This document shows positions 23,161 to 35,243 of a DNA stretch of 64,000 nucleotides, piece by piece. The notes under the pieces were generated by a model, which ran no database searches, was not told the DNA's origin, and saw only the letters and a program-made list of their open reading frames with translations. Position 1 is the stretch's first letter; every line of letters begins with the position of its first letter. This DNA is from Volutella citrinella (lineage: Eukaryota > Ascomycota > Sordariomycetes > Hypocreales > Nectriaceae). The DNA lies in the NCBI GenBank assembly GCA_034401135.1, contig JAWZSP010000001.1:2170001-2234000 (forward strand), given 5' to 3'. A program made the translations under genes and the position numbers.

Positions 23161-23978
23161 CTCTGCGGATTGCCTTTTAGATATGGTGGATAGTCCTGAG
23201 AGGAGAGTAGAGGAGGGAGGGGAGGGGAGGGAGGGAAGGGACGTGTGCTTGATTGGATTTGACAAGCTGTTAATGGAGTAGAGCGGCGAGATGACTGTCA
23301 ACGATCTGGACTATTTGGCTAGAAAAGAAACAAGCAGGTATGAAGTGTCAGATCGAACAAGAAGAGACGAGCGCCGTCTTTATCACATGTGCGTGAGCCG
23401 CGTTGGGAAACGTCCATACGGCTAGGATCAGATGCAAGATGGACTGCGCATGCATGATCCATGGATGCCAATAATTAATGGATGTCACAAGCATCTTTGC
23501 CAAGTAATTATAGTGCTGCATGGTATGTAATTACCTGTGACTGCCCCATGCACACCCAGGGCCGCGGAATCGGACTCGGCCGAACTGGCCCCGCTCAGCC
23601 TCCGGCCTGCCAGTCACAACCATCGGGAGACCGAGCCTCGGCAACCAAGTCGGGGTGATGACCTAAATGTCTCGGGGCGCTGTGTTTGCGCGGCGCGGCG
23701 CGGGCGCATGTACCGAAAGTGCCGATGCCAACGACGCCAGTGACAAGCCCGTTGATTTACCCAAATAAAACCCCCGTTGCTTCGCTCCCCTCCGTCTGTC
23801 GACCCGGCCAGCACTCGCGCGACTCCACCTCGTGTTCCCAGATCTCCAGTGTACTACGTAGGTACGGACTACAGGGGGTTTTCCTGCTGGCCTCACCTCG
23901 CCTCCGCTAATTAGGTAGCAACTACCTACCATCTCCGACACCACATCGCCTCAGGCCTGCAGCCGCTCCCCCCTAGCC
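23161..23978. other. Intergenic stretch with a G-rich tract
   Basis: No gene. A purine-rich run with seven G-runs lies at about 23210-23240 in the 3' flank of the osh1-type gene (see findings). The rest is the presumed promoter of the thioesterase gene. Confidence 0.5.
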
Positions 23979-25193
23979 ATGGCCACGCTTGAGAAGCGGC
24001 CGACGCTGTTGCGACCGCCGGAGCCGGACCCGAACAAGGCGCCGATTGAGAATGTGCTCGAGGTGACGGAGCTCAAGGTCCTCGGACCGGTAAGCGCCTC
24101 CACCCGCCCCCGTCCGCTCCTTGTCTGCGACTGATGGGACGGGACGGTCGTCGAGATGGATGGATCATGGGAGTATGTGAGGAGCTAACTCGTCGCCAAT
24201 CCCATAGGACATCTTCACAAACACGCGCCAGCCGTGGCATCCGCCGGGGGCCCGGGGCATCTTTGGCGGCGCCGTGATCGCGCAGTGCCTCGCGGCGGGC
24301 CAGAAGACGGTGCCCGAGAACTTCCTGGCGCACTCGTGCCACTGCTACTTCCTGCTGGCCGGGTCGAGCGACATCCCGATCCTGTTCCACGTGGAGCGGG
24401 TGCGCGACGGGCGGTCATACGCGACGCGCACGGTGCAGGCGCGACAGAAGGGCGCCTGCATCTTCACGACGACAATCAGCTTCGTGCGGCAGGCGCCCAA
24501 CGGCCACCGGCACGTCAGCCACGCCGCGCCCATGCCCGAGGGCATCAAGGTGCCGCCCGACGACTGGGTGGGCGAGCCCGAGTGGGCGCGCGGCGGGCCC
24601 ATCCAGAGCAAGCGCCTGGCCATGGACATGACGCCCGCCGAGCCCTACCACCGCAAGTCGCACCAGTGGATGCGCGCCCGCGGCTCCATCTCCCCCGACG
24701 GCGGCCACCAGATGCACCTCAACGCGCTGGCCTACCTGTCCGACAGCTACTTCATCGGCACCGTGTCGCGCATCCACGGCCTGTGGCGCTTCCCCTTCCC
24801 GCCGGACGAGCTGCCCTCCATGCCCGCCGAGACCCAGCGCCAGGTCCGCCACCTGTGCGAGTTTGAGGGCGCCGGCGCCTCCCCCGACGAGTGGAAGGAT
24901 CGCCCGCGCGTCGGCATGATGGTCAGCCTCGACCACAGCATCTACTTCCACGAGCCCCTGGCCGTCCGCGCCGACGAGTGGATGTTCACCGAGATGGAGA
25001 GCCCCTGGGCCGGCGAGGGCCGCGGCGTCGTCACCCAGCGAGTCTTTAGCAAGGACGGCGTGCTCCTGGCGACGTGCTACCAAGAGGTATTTGGACACTT
25101 CCCCCAGATTCTCTACTACAGCGTGCTAACGTGCGAAATCAGGGCGTGGTGCGGCTCCAGCAGGATGGAAAGGAAAAGGGGGCCAAAATCTGA
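23979..25193 (+). CDS. tes1: Acyl-CoA thioesterase II (peroxisomal type)
   Basis: Three exons, 23979-24089, 24208-25086 and 25143-25193; 346 residues. The protein has the two-hotdog layout of TesB/Tes1/ACOT8: first hotdog from about residue 45 with ARGIFGGAVIAQCL, and a second hotdog with SLDHSIYFHEP and DEWMFTEMESPWAGEGRG, containing the Asp and Gln/Thr area used for catalysis in the family. It hydrolyses acyl-CoA to free fatty acid and CoA, normally in peroxisomes beside beta-oxidation. The last 16-residue exon ends in Ala-Lys-Ile, a known variant of the PTS1 import signal. If the 56-nt last intron is kept, the frame stays open for 42 other residues to 25215 and loses AKI. The coding sequence is very GC-rich. 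Confidence 0.93.
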
Positions 25194-25816
25194 TTGTTCG
25201 AATGTCAGCGACTGAGCAGAGAGGACAAGGAAGCAGGGTTTGTAAAGACGTGGCATAACCCATCGTAATAAGACGGCGTCGGATGCTACTATAGACGGTA
25301 GATTGGGCTGACGGGTCTAAGCAAGGACGATAACCACTCGCGTTGGATCTCAGTGGTCACTTTTTCAACATGGAAAGACGAAAGACATGGAGACGGTGTC
25401 GTTGGTTACAAACATTTGCAGTAATGACTTTGACTGGTAGTATTACAACAGGTTTAATCACCAAAGGATACCATGTCGCTCGTGAGTCAATGCAAGTTAT
25501 GACTGCCTAGCTGGTGGAAAATGCAACCAACCCAAGTCGTTCTGGTGGCCGTCAACTCATAACCTAACCGCACGAATACAAACATGTACAACGCCTGATT
25601 CCAGTCCCTTTCCCTCAACTCATGACTTATGTTCCCCATGTATACTTACAAACCCCGAAACCTGAGCGCCAGTTGAGAGAGATGAATGCATCAAACACCC
25701 TCCCATATCTCATCCATACCTCCCTGAATGCTAAGCTGATAGACAAGGCCAGCCGTAGGTCCATGTACGAATTTTTCGACGCTCCACCGCAACTTGATCT
25801 ACGGATCACGAGCCAC
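25194..25816. other. Intergenic stretch before tRNA-Lys
   Basis: No protein gene seen. Short plus-strand frames near 25622-25870 overlap the tRNA and are chance. Confidence 0.5.
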
Positions 25817-25912
25817 GCCCGGCTAGCTCAATCGGTAGAGCGTGAGACTCTTACGAGTACACGATTCTGAAATCAAATCTCAAGGCTGTGGGTTCGACCC
25901 CCACGTCGGGCT
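25817..25912 (+). tRNA. tRNA-Lys (anticodon CTT) with intron
   Basis: The acceptor stem GCCCGGC pairs with GTCGGGC (one G-T pair) and the discriminator base is T. The D arm reads TAGCTCAATCGGTAGAGC, the anticodon CTT is at 25850-25852, and the T arm is GTGGGTTCGACCCCCAC. A 23-nt intron at 25854-25876 sits after position 37, the canonical place for nuclear tRNA introns. Removing it leaves 73 nt with a proper anticodon stem (TGAGA/TCTCA). It decodes AAG codons. Confidence 0.96.
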
Positions 25913-25948
25913 GTTCCTATATGAAAACGAGCACACGCGCGGCTTAAC

Positions 25949-25953
25949 TTTTT
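25949..25953 (+). terminator. RNA polymerase III T-run terminator
   Basis: Five T residues 36 bases after the tRNA 3' end, the first T-run of sufficient length downstream. Confidence 0.6.
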
Positions 25954-26175
25954 GTCCCTGCCCATCGCTTCTACGCTTCCAGGATGAAGCGTTCGCATGA
26001 CCAGTCTCTCTTTTTGGAGCTGTTGTGCATTGTGCGATAATGTTCAAGTCGTCGATCAAGTCAGGACGTTTGCCCCTTGGTCACGGAATGGAAAGGGGTG
26101 CTGGGCCAGGCATTGTAGTTCAGGCAGACGCTGCGCGAGTGCAGGGCGAACTGCTAGCTTCAGGCCTTTGAATTA

Positions 26176-27599
26176 TCATTCCGAGTTTGAATCATCCTCG
26201 GGTAGTCCGCCCCTGCTTATTCTGGGGTCCTGCTCCCAAGCGGCGCTCCACTGCCGGCTCAATATCTCGTCTGCTCCCGTGGCCTCAATCCGGGACGCAT
26301 CCCACAAGACGTACCCCCAGCGTCGAATCGACTGCGGGACGATTTGGCCGTACAAGTCGCTGTACGTGCCATTCCATATCTTGGTCCAGGCCAGCGGGGG
26401 GCGCGGCCCTTCGATGCTTGTATCGCAGTCGCCCGCAAATGGTAACTTTTGGCGCCGCCGCCGCGTCTGTTGTTCCCGGGTGACCAGCTGAAGCCTCCCC
26501 CTGAGACGCTCTTGGTGCACATCTGAAAATGCAGCAGTGGAGCCCTCGAGGAAGTTGATTCTTGGTTGTTTACTTAATCTTTCCATTGTCACGACGAGCT
26601 CCTCGTAGTTGGTTGCTTTGAAGAGAACCTGGTGGAGCAGCCTGAGACCATGGGACATGATGCTGTCCTGTCCAGTGCTGTCTTCCGCTGCAAGGACTCA
26701 GAGCATTAGAAAACTGACAAATGAAAAGTGATAATAAATTGCTACGCTGACTTACCAGTACCGAGGCCCAGGTTCCAGTACGGCCGACGCTGCTGTCCTC
26801 CAAGGCCGTACGAGGACGGGTCCGACTGGACGCGGCGGAGGATCTGCCCGAACTTCTCCCACGCAAAGAAGGATATGCACCCAATCTCGTCAATTTCCCA
26901 TGGCTCAAAGGTGTGCATGAAGATGAGCGAGACCTCAGTGACTGGGATGAGGACGTAGTGGCCGTCTATGCTGCCGGTGGAACGAACGGCGCCGAAGAGA
27001 TTGCAGGCCAAGTGGAAGCGGTAGATTGCTCGCATGAGGCGAGCGCGTTCCGTCGAGCTCAGCGGCTCGCTCCTGTACCAGGTGCTGCCCTGGTCCGCGA
27101 GGTTGCCCAGTGCCCAGCGAGTGTAGTGGTTCGCCAGGGGCTCAATCACGGAGAGGTGGAAGGCAGAGAGCCTTATGGTGTGCTCATCATCCGGGAGCTC
27201 CTCCCGGAGAGAGGCGTCCTCAGGGGACAGACATCGCTTCCGATACGGCTTGAGGAACTGGAGGACCGTCTCCCGCGATCGCGAATCCTGGAACTCAAGT
27301 AGGTCGGTGCGATAGGCGGCGCATGCATCAATGACAGAGCGGCCGAGGGTGTTCTCCAGGGCGGTGCGGAGCAGGTGAAGGCGGTCAAAGAGGTACTGCT
27401 GATGGAACACTGGCGATGCGTGGACCAGCGACTTGAGGTCCTGGATGTCCAGGAGAGACAGCAGCTGGCGCCTGATCTCGGCCGAGAGACTCTCTATGCG
27501 GGAATCGCAGCAGTGGTGGTGGCCCTGGCCTTGGGGTGCGGGGTTGGAAGTGGAGGCCGGCGAGAGGAGCGCATTTTGCACTACTGCATTGTCGGCCAT
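26176..27599 (-). CDS. F-box-like protein
   Basis: Two exons, 27599-26756 and 26687-26176, with a 68-nt intron (GTAAGT...TTGCAG); 451 residues starting MADNAVVQNAL. An N-terminal segment at about residues 33-80 (RIESLSAEIRRQLLSLLDI, then DLKSLVHASPVFHQQYL) has the spacing of fungal F-box motifs, which recruit Skp1 in SCF ubiquitin ligases. The rest is a long alpha-helical region without a named domain, as in the many fungal F-box-like proteins of unknown target. A His-rich patch (QGHHHCC) precedes the motif. The Cys- and Arg-rich C-terminal part (about 330-451) has no match I recognise. I set the start at the first ATG, since the frame upstream has no other ATG. The F-box call is moderately sure; the target cannot be inferred. 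Confidence 0.8.
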
Positions 27600-29877
27600 G
27601 GATTGTGCTGGCAATCAGCCTGGACAGGCGGCGGATCGATGAGATTCCCGGTCAGATGTCCAGGTGGGAGAGAGGATAAAGGTCCAAAGCCTCGACTTCT
27701 CCGTGGCGTGGCATGATGGATGGATGATGGCGGTTGAGTCAGCCGCTTGCCCGGGTGCCGGAATGGGCGCGCCAAAGGCCTAGAAGCCCAAAGGCCCCTT
27801 CCATCGCCCAGTAGAAGCAACATCTACTAACTCTGGAAGGGGCACGGCATTGAGGACGGGTCGCCGCGTTACGGAATAGCCAATCAGCCACCAGCGCCCA
27901 TCACGACTATTGCACCACGACAATCAATTTCCCGGATCAACAGCCAGCCACCCATGGCACTTTTGTTTCTCCAGCGCTGGCTTTGCTTTTCAACTGCTCG
28001 GCCGCATGTGAAGCCACTCGCGCAGCGCACTGGCCTGGGCGGCTTCTATTTTTGACCCTATCGTGGGACTACTACTGCAGGAAGACGGATGGACCCGAGC
28101 ACAAGCTGGGCATCAACACGAACAGCCAAAGGGGCTAGTGCTTCCAGTTGCTAGTCGTCCTACAACTGAGCACTACTAATAATCATTATCATGACTTGCT
28201 GGTTTGCTTTTCGCTGGAGCTGCATCTGCAAGCATCAGCGTCGTCCTCGCGCAGCGACACTGCCACCTTCCCCCCCATGCATGCACAAGCATGTGCAGGT
28301 CCTGCACGACCCTCGTTCTCGAGGTCTCGACCCGGTGCGACCTGCACCTCTCGGGCTGGGCCTGGCGGCGGCCCCGAGTGGGGCGCCTTGGGCTTCGTAC
28401 GACCCAGCAAATACGATGAGGGCCCTGGCCAAACGAAAATACTAAGCAGCACATGGCGTACATGTCAACACACTGCCTGTTCCCGCCAGATTTCCAGACG
28501 CACTATATTAATATGCGGTAAATTAAATGGAGCAGCAGTATCTGGAGTGACAGTCTGATAATATTGACTTCGTGACAACTTGACTGCTAGGTCGACAAAC
28601 TCTCCATTTCACTTGACTTGATTCCTTTCTTTGAATCCCAGAATCACAAGCCATGGGTGAATGACCCTCGACTCGATTGGCGTTGCCGAATAAGGCAAAT
28701 ATGGAAATGTCTCACCCTTGAGCTCTCTGGATCAGGCGGCAGAAGCCGAGCCAAGGAGGTTCTCAGTTGTGAGACATTTTGTCTCTTTTCGATCCCATCC
28801 AGGTGGTATAAGCCAAACACCCGGCTCTCTGGGATGTCTCCTTTGGGATAAAAGGTGATAGGCAAGTGGTCCATCAACAAGGCAAGCTGCTGGTGCCCTC
28901 GTGGCAAGTGACAGAGCGCCCATTAGTAGCCGCGAAGATTGCCGTCATACAGGTGATACAGCAGTCAAGACAAGGACACGCACAACGACGCCCTGTGATG
29001 CATCTGCATAGATCGGCATCCACACAATTCAGCTGCTGAGGGTCAATAAATGTATCATCCTCTGCTATGGCTTCAAATTGTTAAGTACTATCGACGAGGA
29101 TATTCGCAATGTCGGCGAAGAGTGCTGGTCGTGGAGGCGATTGGACAGTGGCTATCATAAACCGTCACATGGTTCAGCCAAGAAAAGGCCTGAAACATTA
29201 TCCCAACGGTTCTTCATGTGCTGAACCGTTCCGAGTGCTAAGAAGCACAAGCCAACACGCCCGCCATCATTATCAGCATGAGTTGAAGATGAATGCAGCC
29301 TTCCGCTGCTGACGATGTGTCAAAGAGTGACACGGCTTGCGTTCGCTCAATCACAACTCGTGAGGTCTTGGCGGTGCATCCCGGCCTGTCAGGTACGGGC
29401 GTACAGACAGGGAGGGCTGTTTCTGCTTGGGTGGTGCCTCCACTTGCCGTGAATCATGCAGCGCGAAGGGTGGCTCCCTACTGCTCAGTGGTTGCTTCCC
29501 CTGATGACATGTGCGACCTGCCCTGGGTCTACCTGTATCTATCGTTCCAGCGGGCAGGTACCTGTGGGAGCGCCTGCGCCTGCCACTGGCACCACCACAT
29601 GTCCCAGCACGGGTAGTTGCCCGCTCTACCCTCAAACTTCATCACAGCCGCTGTTGCTGTTGCTACTGGGCACCATGAGTCGGTATTAATTGCTAAGCCC
29701 GCTGCTGCTGGCTTGCCCTCATTTCATTCTCTTGCATATTTTCTCTTGATCGATTGCTATAATAAAAACGAGCGCTGAATGGCCTACTATCCAAGACACT
29801 CCCTCCCTGAGCCAACACACCGCTAGAGCTACGCCGTGCAACACTTATACGACTGCGACATTTCGCCTTAAGAAAGG
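27600..29877. other. 2.3-kb intergenic stretch
   Basis: Shared upstream region of the F-box-like gene and the aspartic protease gene. Several short frames on both strands near 28180-28560 and 29290-29690 have no protein character. The last 100 bases carry a TATAATAAAA-like stretch at about 29757-29766 that could serve as a promoter element for the protease gene. Confidence 0.45.
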
Positions 29878-31621
29878 ATGCGTCGCCTCTCACTTCTGTT
29901 TTTTGCCGCCGCCGTCTCGGCCGGCACTTTCTCAGTCGGCTTCTCGAAGCTAAAGCACACGGTGCCTCCCTCAATCACCAAACGCGGTTCCCTGAGCCTC
30001 GAGGCGCTCAATAACATCACAGGTTCAGGCTATTATGCCGAGTTCCAAGTTGGCAGCCCAGGCCAGATACTCAGCTTCTTGCTCGACACTGGCAGCAGCG
30101 ACACCTGGGTCAACTCCGTCCATACTGATATTTGCACCGCAAAGGGAAACATGCTGCACCATCAGCCAATTTACTGCATGGACCCATGTTCGTCAATGCC
30201 ATCACCGCTGTGAGATGAGTCTATGGTAACACGAATGCTCATGGCAGTTGACGAGAACAAGAGCGAGACCTTCAAGCTCGTAGGCAAGAATGCATTCGAC
30301 ATCATTTATCTCGATGGACGACTTATTCAAGGCGACTACTTCCAAGACACCGTCGCCATCAATGGCAAGTCTATCAAAAACCAGCAACTCGGCCTGGCCA
30401 AAATGTCGTCCCACCCCACGGGCATCATGGGCTTGGGGTACTCGGCCAACGTCGCTGGCGGCAAAGAGTATCCTACCATACTCGACAACATGGTGTCTCA
30501 GGGCCTAATTGATAGGCCCGCCTTCAGCCTCTACATGGTCAAAAGCCCTCTCCGAGCCGCTAGATGATGCTGGTCCCGTGCTTACACTCAACCAGAATGA
30601 CCTCGGCCAAGATTCAGGCACAATCCTTTTCGGCGGCATCGATGTGACCAAATTTTCTGGGAACCTCACTACACTACCCCTCGAGGGTGTTCAGGAGGCA
30701 ATCGGTATCGCCCCTACATCTTTCGCCATTCAACTCAAGAGTGTTTCCATTGATGCCCAAAACTGCGCCAAAAAGGTCGACCTCGAATCCACTCCGGCCA
30801 TCGCTGTGCTCGACTCGGGCTCCAACATCTGTCTGTTGCCGGAGTCCCAAGTTAGCCAGATCTGGAATGCGTATGGGGTTATCAGTATCCGCGGACTGCG
30901 GGTTCCGTTCGTGGATTGCGCGTTTGCCGACGACAAGGGGAAAGGTATTTCTTTCAAATTCGAATTTGCTGGCAGAACAATATCTGTCCCCATGAGTGAC
31001 ATGGTAGTCGATGTATTTGACGGCCTTCAGGACGTTCTCATGGATGTGCCAGCCCTAAGGGACCTGGTGGGCGACTGGACCAAGGTCTGCATGTTCGGCA
31101 TCGCTCCCACGAGCCATTTTGGCATTAACTCAGAGTCATTCGCCCTGCTGGGAGCCACCTTCCTGCGATCCGCTTACGTCGTCTATGACCTAGCAAATCA
31201 CCAGCTCGGCATTGCTGAGGCCGTAGTCGGCAAAAGCGGTGACTCTGACATCATCGAACTCAAAGCTGATCACAAGGACCTTCCTGTTGTGAGCGGCTCC
31301 TCAGGGATCAAGCCTGACAAGTCCTCCACCGGCGGTGCTACCACCACCAGCGATCTCACAACCGCCACATCGCCTTCAGGGGACTCTTCGAACGACCTTG
31401 CGAGTAGTCCAAAGGGAGATGCAAATGCGGCAGGCTCGGTTGCTCCCAGTGTCAAGGTGTTGTTCGTCGTTTTTCTAGGTGCCCTATCGGGCGCATGTGG
31501 CGGGACAGCCGTTGGGTTGTTGTTTGTGTTTGTCCATGGTGGTATCCAAACGATAACGCGACAACAGATCGCAAGCAAAGCCGACAACTACGATACCCGC
31601 GTCAAATCGAGCTCTGCTTGA
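29878..31621 (+). CDS. Aspartic protease, yapsin-like, membrane-anchored
   Basis: Three exons, 29878-30187, 30248-30537 and 30596-31621; 541 residues. The signal peptide covers about residues 1-16, a KR site at 35-36 could mark the end of the propeptide, and the pepsin-like domain follows. First catalytic Asp70 lies in LLDTGSS, the flap tyrosine is Tyr124 in IIYLDG, and second catalytic Asp273 lies in VLDSGS. Introns of 60 and 58 nt are needed to restore the family alignment (GLIDRPAFSLYM joins NDLGQDSGTILFGG). The C-terminus has a Ser/Thr-rich stalk, a hydrophobic segment at about residues 480-512, and then a 25-30 residue polar tail ending RVKSSSA. That fits a single-pass membrane protein better than a GPI anchor, unlike most yapsins. 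Expected role: cleavage or shedding of surface or secretory-pathway proteins. Confidence 0.9.
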
Positions 31622-31787
31622 ACGCAATGACCAAGAGGATACTCAAGGTAATTCCATCTATCACTACACAGAGACTTGGTTCTTCCTCTAGACCAAGGCC
31701 GTCTCGATCCATAAGGGGCAGAAATCGCGAGCTCTCGAACCCCAACGCCTTCCCTTAAGTTCTCTAGCATCACATAAATACACATCT

Positions 31788-34748
31788 CTAGCCCATCTTG
31801 TTGTATCGTTCCCTGGCTTTATCCTGCACCGTGTTGACGTAGTCGGCGTAGCTGTTTTTCGTCTTGCGTTCCGCAATCTGGGCTGCGTCACCCAGGTTCC
31901 CACCTTCGGCGCCCAGGCCGACACCCTCCTGATAAGCGCTCTGTGCGATGACTTCGGTGCGGCCCTCGCCCGTTGCGCCGAGGCCCTCCCCTGCAGACCA
32001 GCCCATCTTGGCCAACATGCCCGCACCCTTGGACTGAGCCGGCTTGGGGGCTGCAATGGCCTCGGACTTGGGAGCGCTGGCAGCGCTGGCAGGCTTGGGT
32101 TTCCCCTGCGGCGGGTTTGCAGGCTTGGTGGGTTGGTTGTGCGCCTGACGCCTCTCCTTTGCACGGTCGCGGTACTGTGATGCCGCGCCGCTGCCTTCAA
32201 GGTCGCCGCCGTTGTCGTTGCCGCTTGAACTCTCCTGGGCCTGCTTCGCCAAGCGCTTGTCCCGTACAGCCAGCCTAGGCAGGGCGGCCTTGACTTGTTC
32301 GTCGTTCTCCGTCGCATTCTTATGATTGCGAGACTTTTCGTGGATGTCGACCTCCTCGACCGACTTGTATTTGCGCATGCAAATCAAGCACATGAGCCTG
32401 TCTCTATCGACGTATGAGACTGGGGGTGTCTCGGTCTGCGCGTGCGGAGCTTCCACTCGCTGCCCCTTAGAAACGGTATCTTGACTGGATACATCGCCTG
32501 AGGGGGAAGCGCCAAGCTTGATAGAGCTGGACAGGGAAATCTTAATAGGCCCCTGGGGTTTGCTCTCGCCCGCGAATCCCCCAGCAGCTTCGCTGGCCGG
32601 CTGAGCAAGAGGGCGGCCCTGGCCAGAGCCTGCATCGCGTCCCTCCTCCGCAGCGCCCCCTTGACCCTTGGCTTCGCCACGCAATTCATCATGCTTCCGT
32701 TGCCACATGGCCATTTGGCCAGCCATCGGCACAAGCTTCTTGGTGGATCCGCCTGCTTGGTTGCTTTCTGCTTTCCGTTTCCTTGACCTCTTCTCTGAGC
32801 CTTCATCTTCCGTTTTTGCTGATTGCTTATCGCCACCTGGCGGGTGAGGATTCACCATGTGTTGATTGGGGTAAAGGTGGCGATCTCGATATCGCACACG
32901 AAGACTCGGGTTGAACAGGGGGTGGAATGACATGTGCTCGGTGTCCGGTGTAACCTCCCTCTCCTCGGGGATGAAGACACCCATGTGAATGTTGGATACT
33001 GTCACAGGGCAGGCAGCGATGGTGAAAGTCCTTGTCATACGGAATTTCGACACGGCCGCAGCAGCATCTTCAACTGTCCAGAACTCGGCGAAGCCATACT
33101 TGAAAGATTCGTTTGTCTTCACGTCTCGCATGAGAAAGGTGCGATGCAGCGACCCAGGCCGCGCACCATATCCGGTTGCGTCGCCCGTTGGGGCGGTAGA
33201 TTTCAACTTGGGGGCCCCACTGCCGGTGTCTTTGGGGGCTTCGGGTTTCTGTATCTCCAGTTTCTTGATGTCGCTAGCAAACATGTCTTCGGTGACAAAC
33301 GCGGGCAGGGGGTAAACAACCAGCATGTGAGAGGGTACGTCCGAGGCGTCCGTTTCACCGGTCAGGCTCTGCTGCCATGCTGGCGCTACGAATTTCGTAC
33401 ATTAGGGACCACACTTTCGTTCTGAAGCCGATGATGCACCTACCAGCTTGAGGGCCTCCGCAGTCCCTACATTTCGCCCGTGTTGGGTAGTTGGAGAAGT
33501 CGCACTGCAGGAAATCAGTGGCGTCACCCTTGGACAGAAGTAGATGAACCATACCGATGGGCAAATCCAATTGTCACCGCCGGATCCCCGAGCATCAAGG
33601 TCGTCACGGTTCTCCCGGCTTCGTGCATAATGTATGTACGCATCGAAGCGTGCGTCCGGCACATCGTCAGTGGAGTCTGGTAGCTCAATGAGGAGCTTTG
33701 GATAGTGCTCTTTCATAAAAGCCACAGCATGGTCGATCTCCTGGAACTGAACAAATGCGCGGGTGCAGCCTATGGCGGGTGGGTGGTCAGCGGGTGGCAT
33801 ATTTAATATGACGACGGGTGGCATCTTCCTACCTCTTGAAGAGGACACGCGCACATCGATTGCCGGGAATTCGGCAGCAATTGAGCTGGCCAGAATCCTT
33901 TCGCGCAGCTGCATACTCTCTGATTAGTTATGTCGCGCGGACGATCGAGGCGAGCAGGATGCGGTGTTTGGTGCAACATTATTTCGTCCCATCAATTGAC
34001 AGCAGGTAAACGATAATATGAGAGACGACCGAAATTCGACATGGTCGCCCGAAAGACTGCCGGACCGCGAAATCGATTGCTGGGGACTTTGAGAGTACCA
34101 ACCTCGTTTGACGATATGCCGAAAGGTAGACCCTCGAGAATGACAGTGTCGGTGGGCCGTCCGGCTTCACGGCTTGGGCTATGCGATCGGCTTCGGTTCT
34201 GCCAGCCTCTGGAGTGGGATCTCGTCCCGGAATAGTCGCCGTCTCTGTAGCGCGAGCCGTCGCCCCGGGGTCGCTGGTCATCATGTTGCCCGTGGCGATA
34301 GTCGTCGGCGCCCTGGTAGCCGCCGTCGTCGTACATGCCGCCGTAGTCGTGCTCGTTTCGGGGGAAACGGCGGGGGGGCCGAGAGCCGGCTGCCCTCCTG
34401 GAGTAGCCATCTTCGTATCGGGCACCACGGTCTTGAAAATCCCGGTCGCGGTGCACGTCGTGGTCCCGAGAGTGCGCGTCTCTGCCCATCGGATCGTCGG
34501 CCAATGCTTGACGGGGCGGAGACCTAGAGTAGTCTCGACGTCCCATGGGGAAGTTAGCAGCAAGCTCTGATGATGCAATTTTGGTCCTTCTCGAGTGTTC
34601 GAGGCTCTTATAAGACGCAAGTTGTGTCTTTACCCTGGCGCGGTTGGTAGCCGTGTTGTCGATGTTGGTCGAAGCCTTGTTCAACAGGGCCGCTCCAAGC
34701 CTTGTCCCTCCCGCGGTCGGGGGATCGCTCGCGGTATTCGTCGCTCAT
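31788..34748 (-). CDS. RBM5/RBM10-like RNA-binding splicing factor
   Basis: Six exons: 34748-34634, 34566-34103, 33908-33833, 33769-33555, 33504-33444, 33379-31788; 840 residues. Domains: Arg/Ser/Asp-rich N-terminus (to about 170), first RRM (about 177-245, TVILEGLPFG), RanBP2-type zinc finger (about 286-305; Trp plus four Cys in WICPSCDF...KCRDC), second RRM-like domain (about 330-430), a C2H2-like finger (about 641-665, CLICMRKY...HEKSRNH), and a G-patch (about 764-805) followed by a basic tail. This order matches the RBM5/6/10 group, which acts in early spliceosome complexes and alternative splicing; G-patches activate DEAH helicases. Acceptors were chosen to keep the zinc finger and both RRMs in frame. 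It converges on the protease gene with a 166-bp gap. Confidence 0.9.
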
Positions 34749-35243
34749 AACGGCGGCAACTGTTGCGATCTTGACGTCGACCAGAGAGCGAGAATAAGTG
34801 TGGCGTGCGGACGGGCGCTTGCTACTAAGGTCATGGTCAGATTGAAGGTCAGGTCAAGTCACCATTGGCGCTCGATGTTCCAACATTGGGCGATCCGCTT
34901 ACTCAGCAGCCGTCAGGGTGTACTGTATATTCTCGAAGATGGTGCACGAACCCAACTTGTCGTGCGCTTAATTGAATGAAGAAAAATGAAGCAAGCCCAA
35001 CAGTTGTTTATCTTGTTGGCCTATTTAAATCTTGTAATTTTCTGTTACTAGTATGAACGATGATGGCCCTTAGTCGCCATCGGAGCGAGTGTATTCCACT
35101 AAGAACTCAGATTGGGCGTCTCCCAACCGATAGACTAGAGCAGCCCCGCAGCAGCCTGATTCTCTGAGTAGCCGCAATATTACCTTTTCCCTTGTCCTTT
35201 ACATACTTAATTACTTGCAGCTGGTTTCCAGTACATCATCGCC
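34749..35243. promoter_or_regulatory. Bidirectional promoter region
   Basis: 495 bp between divergent starts of the RBM5/10-like gene and the molybdopterin synthase gene, so it must hold both promoters. I see no clear TATA box or repeated operator. The middle part (about 34980-35060) is AT-rich. Confidence 0.6.

Noticed and set aside
29878..31621. Frameshifted pseudogene reading of the aspartic protease
   Set aside because: Two ordinary short GT-AG introns (60 and 58 nt) restore the whole family alignment, so the frame changes are splicing, not damage.
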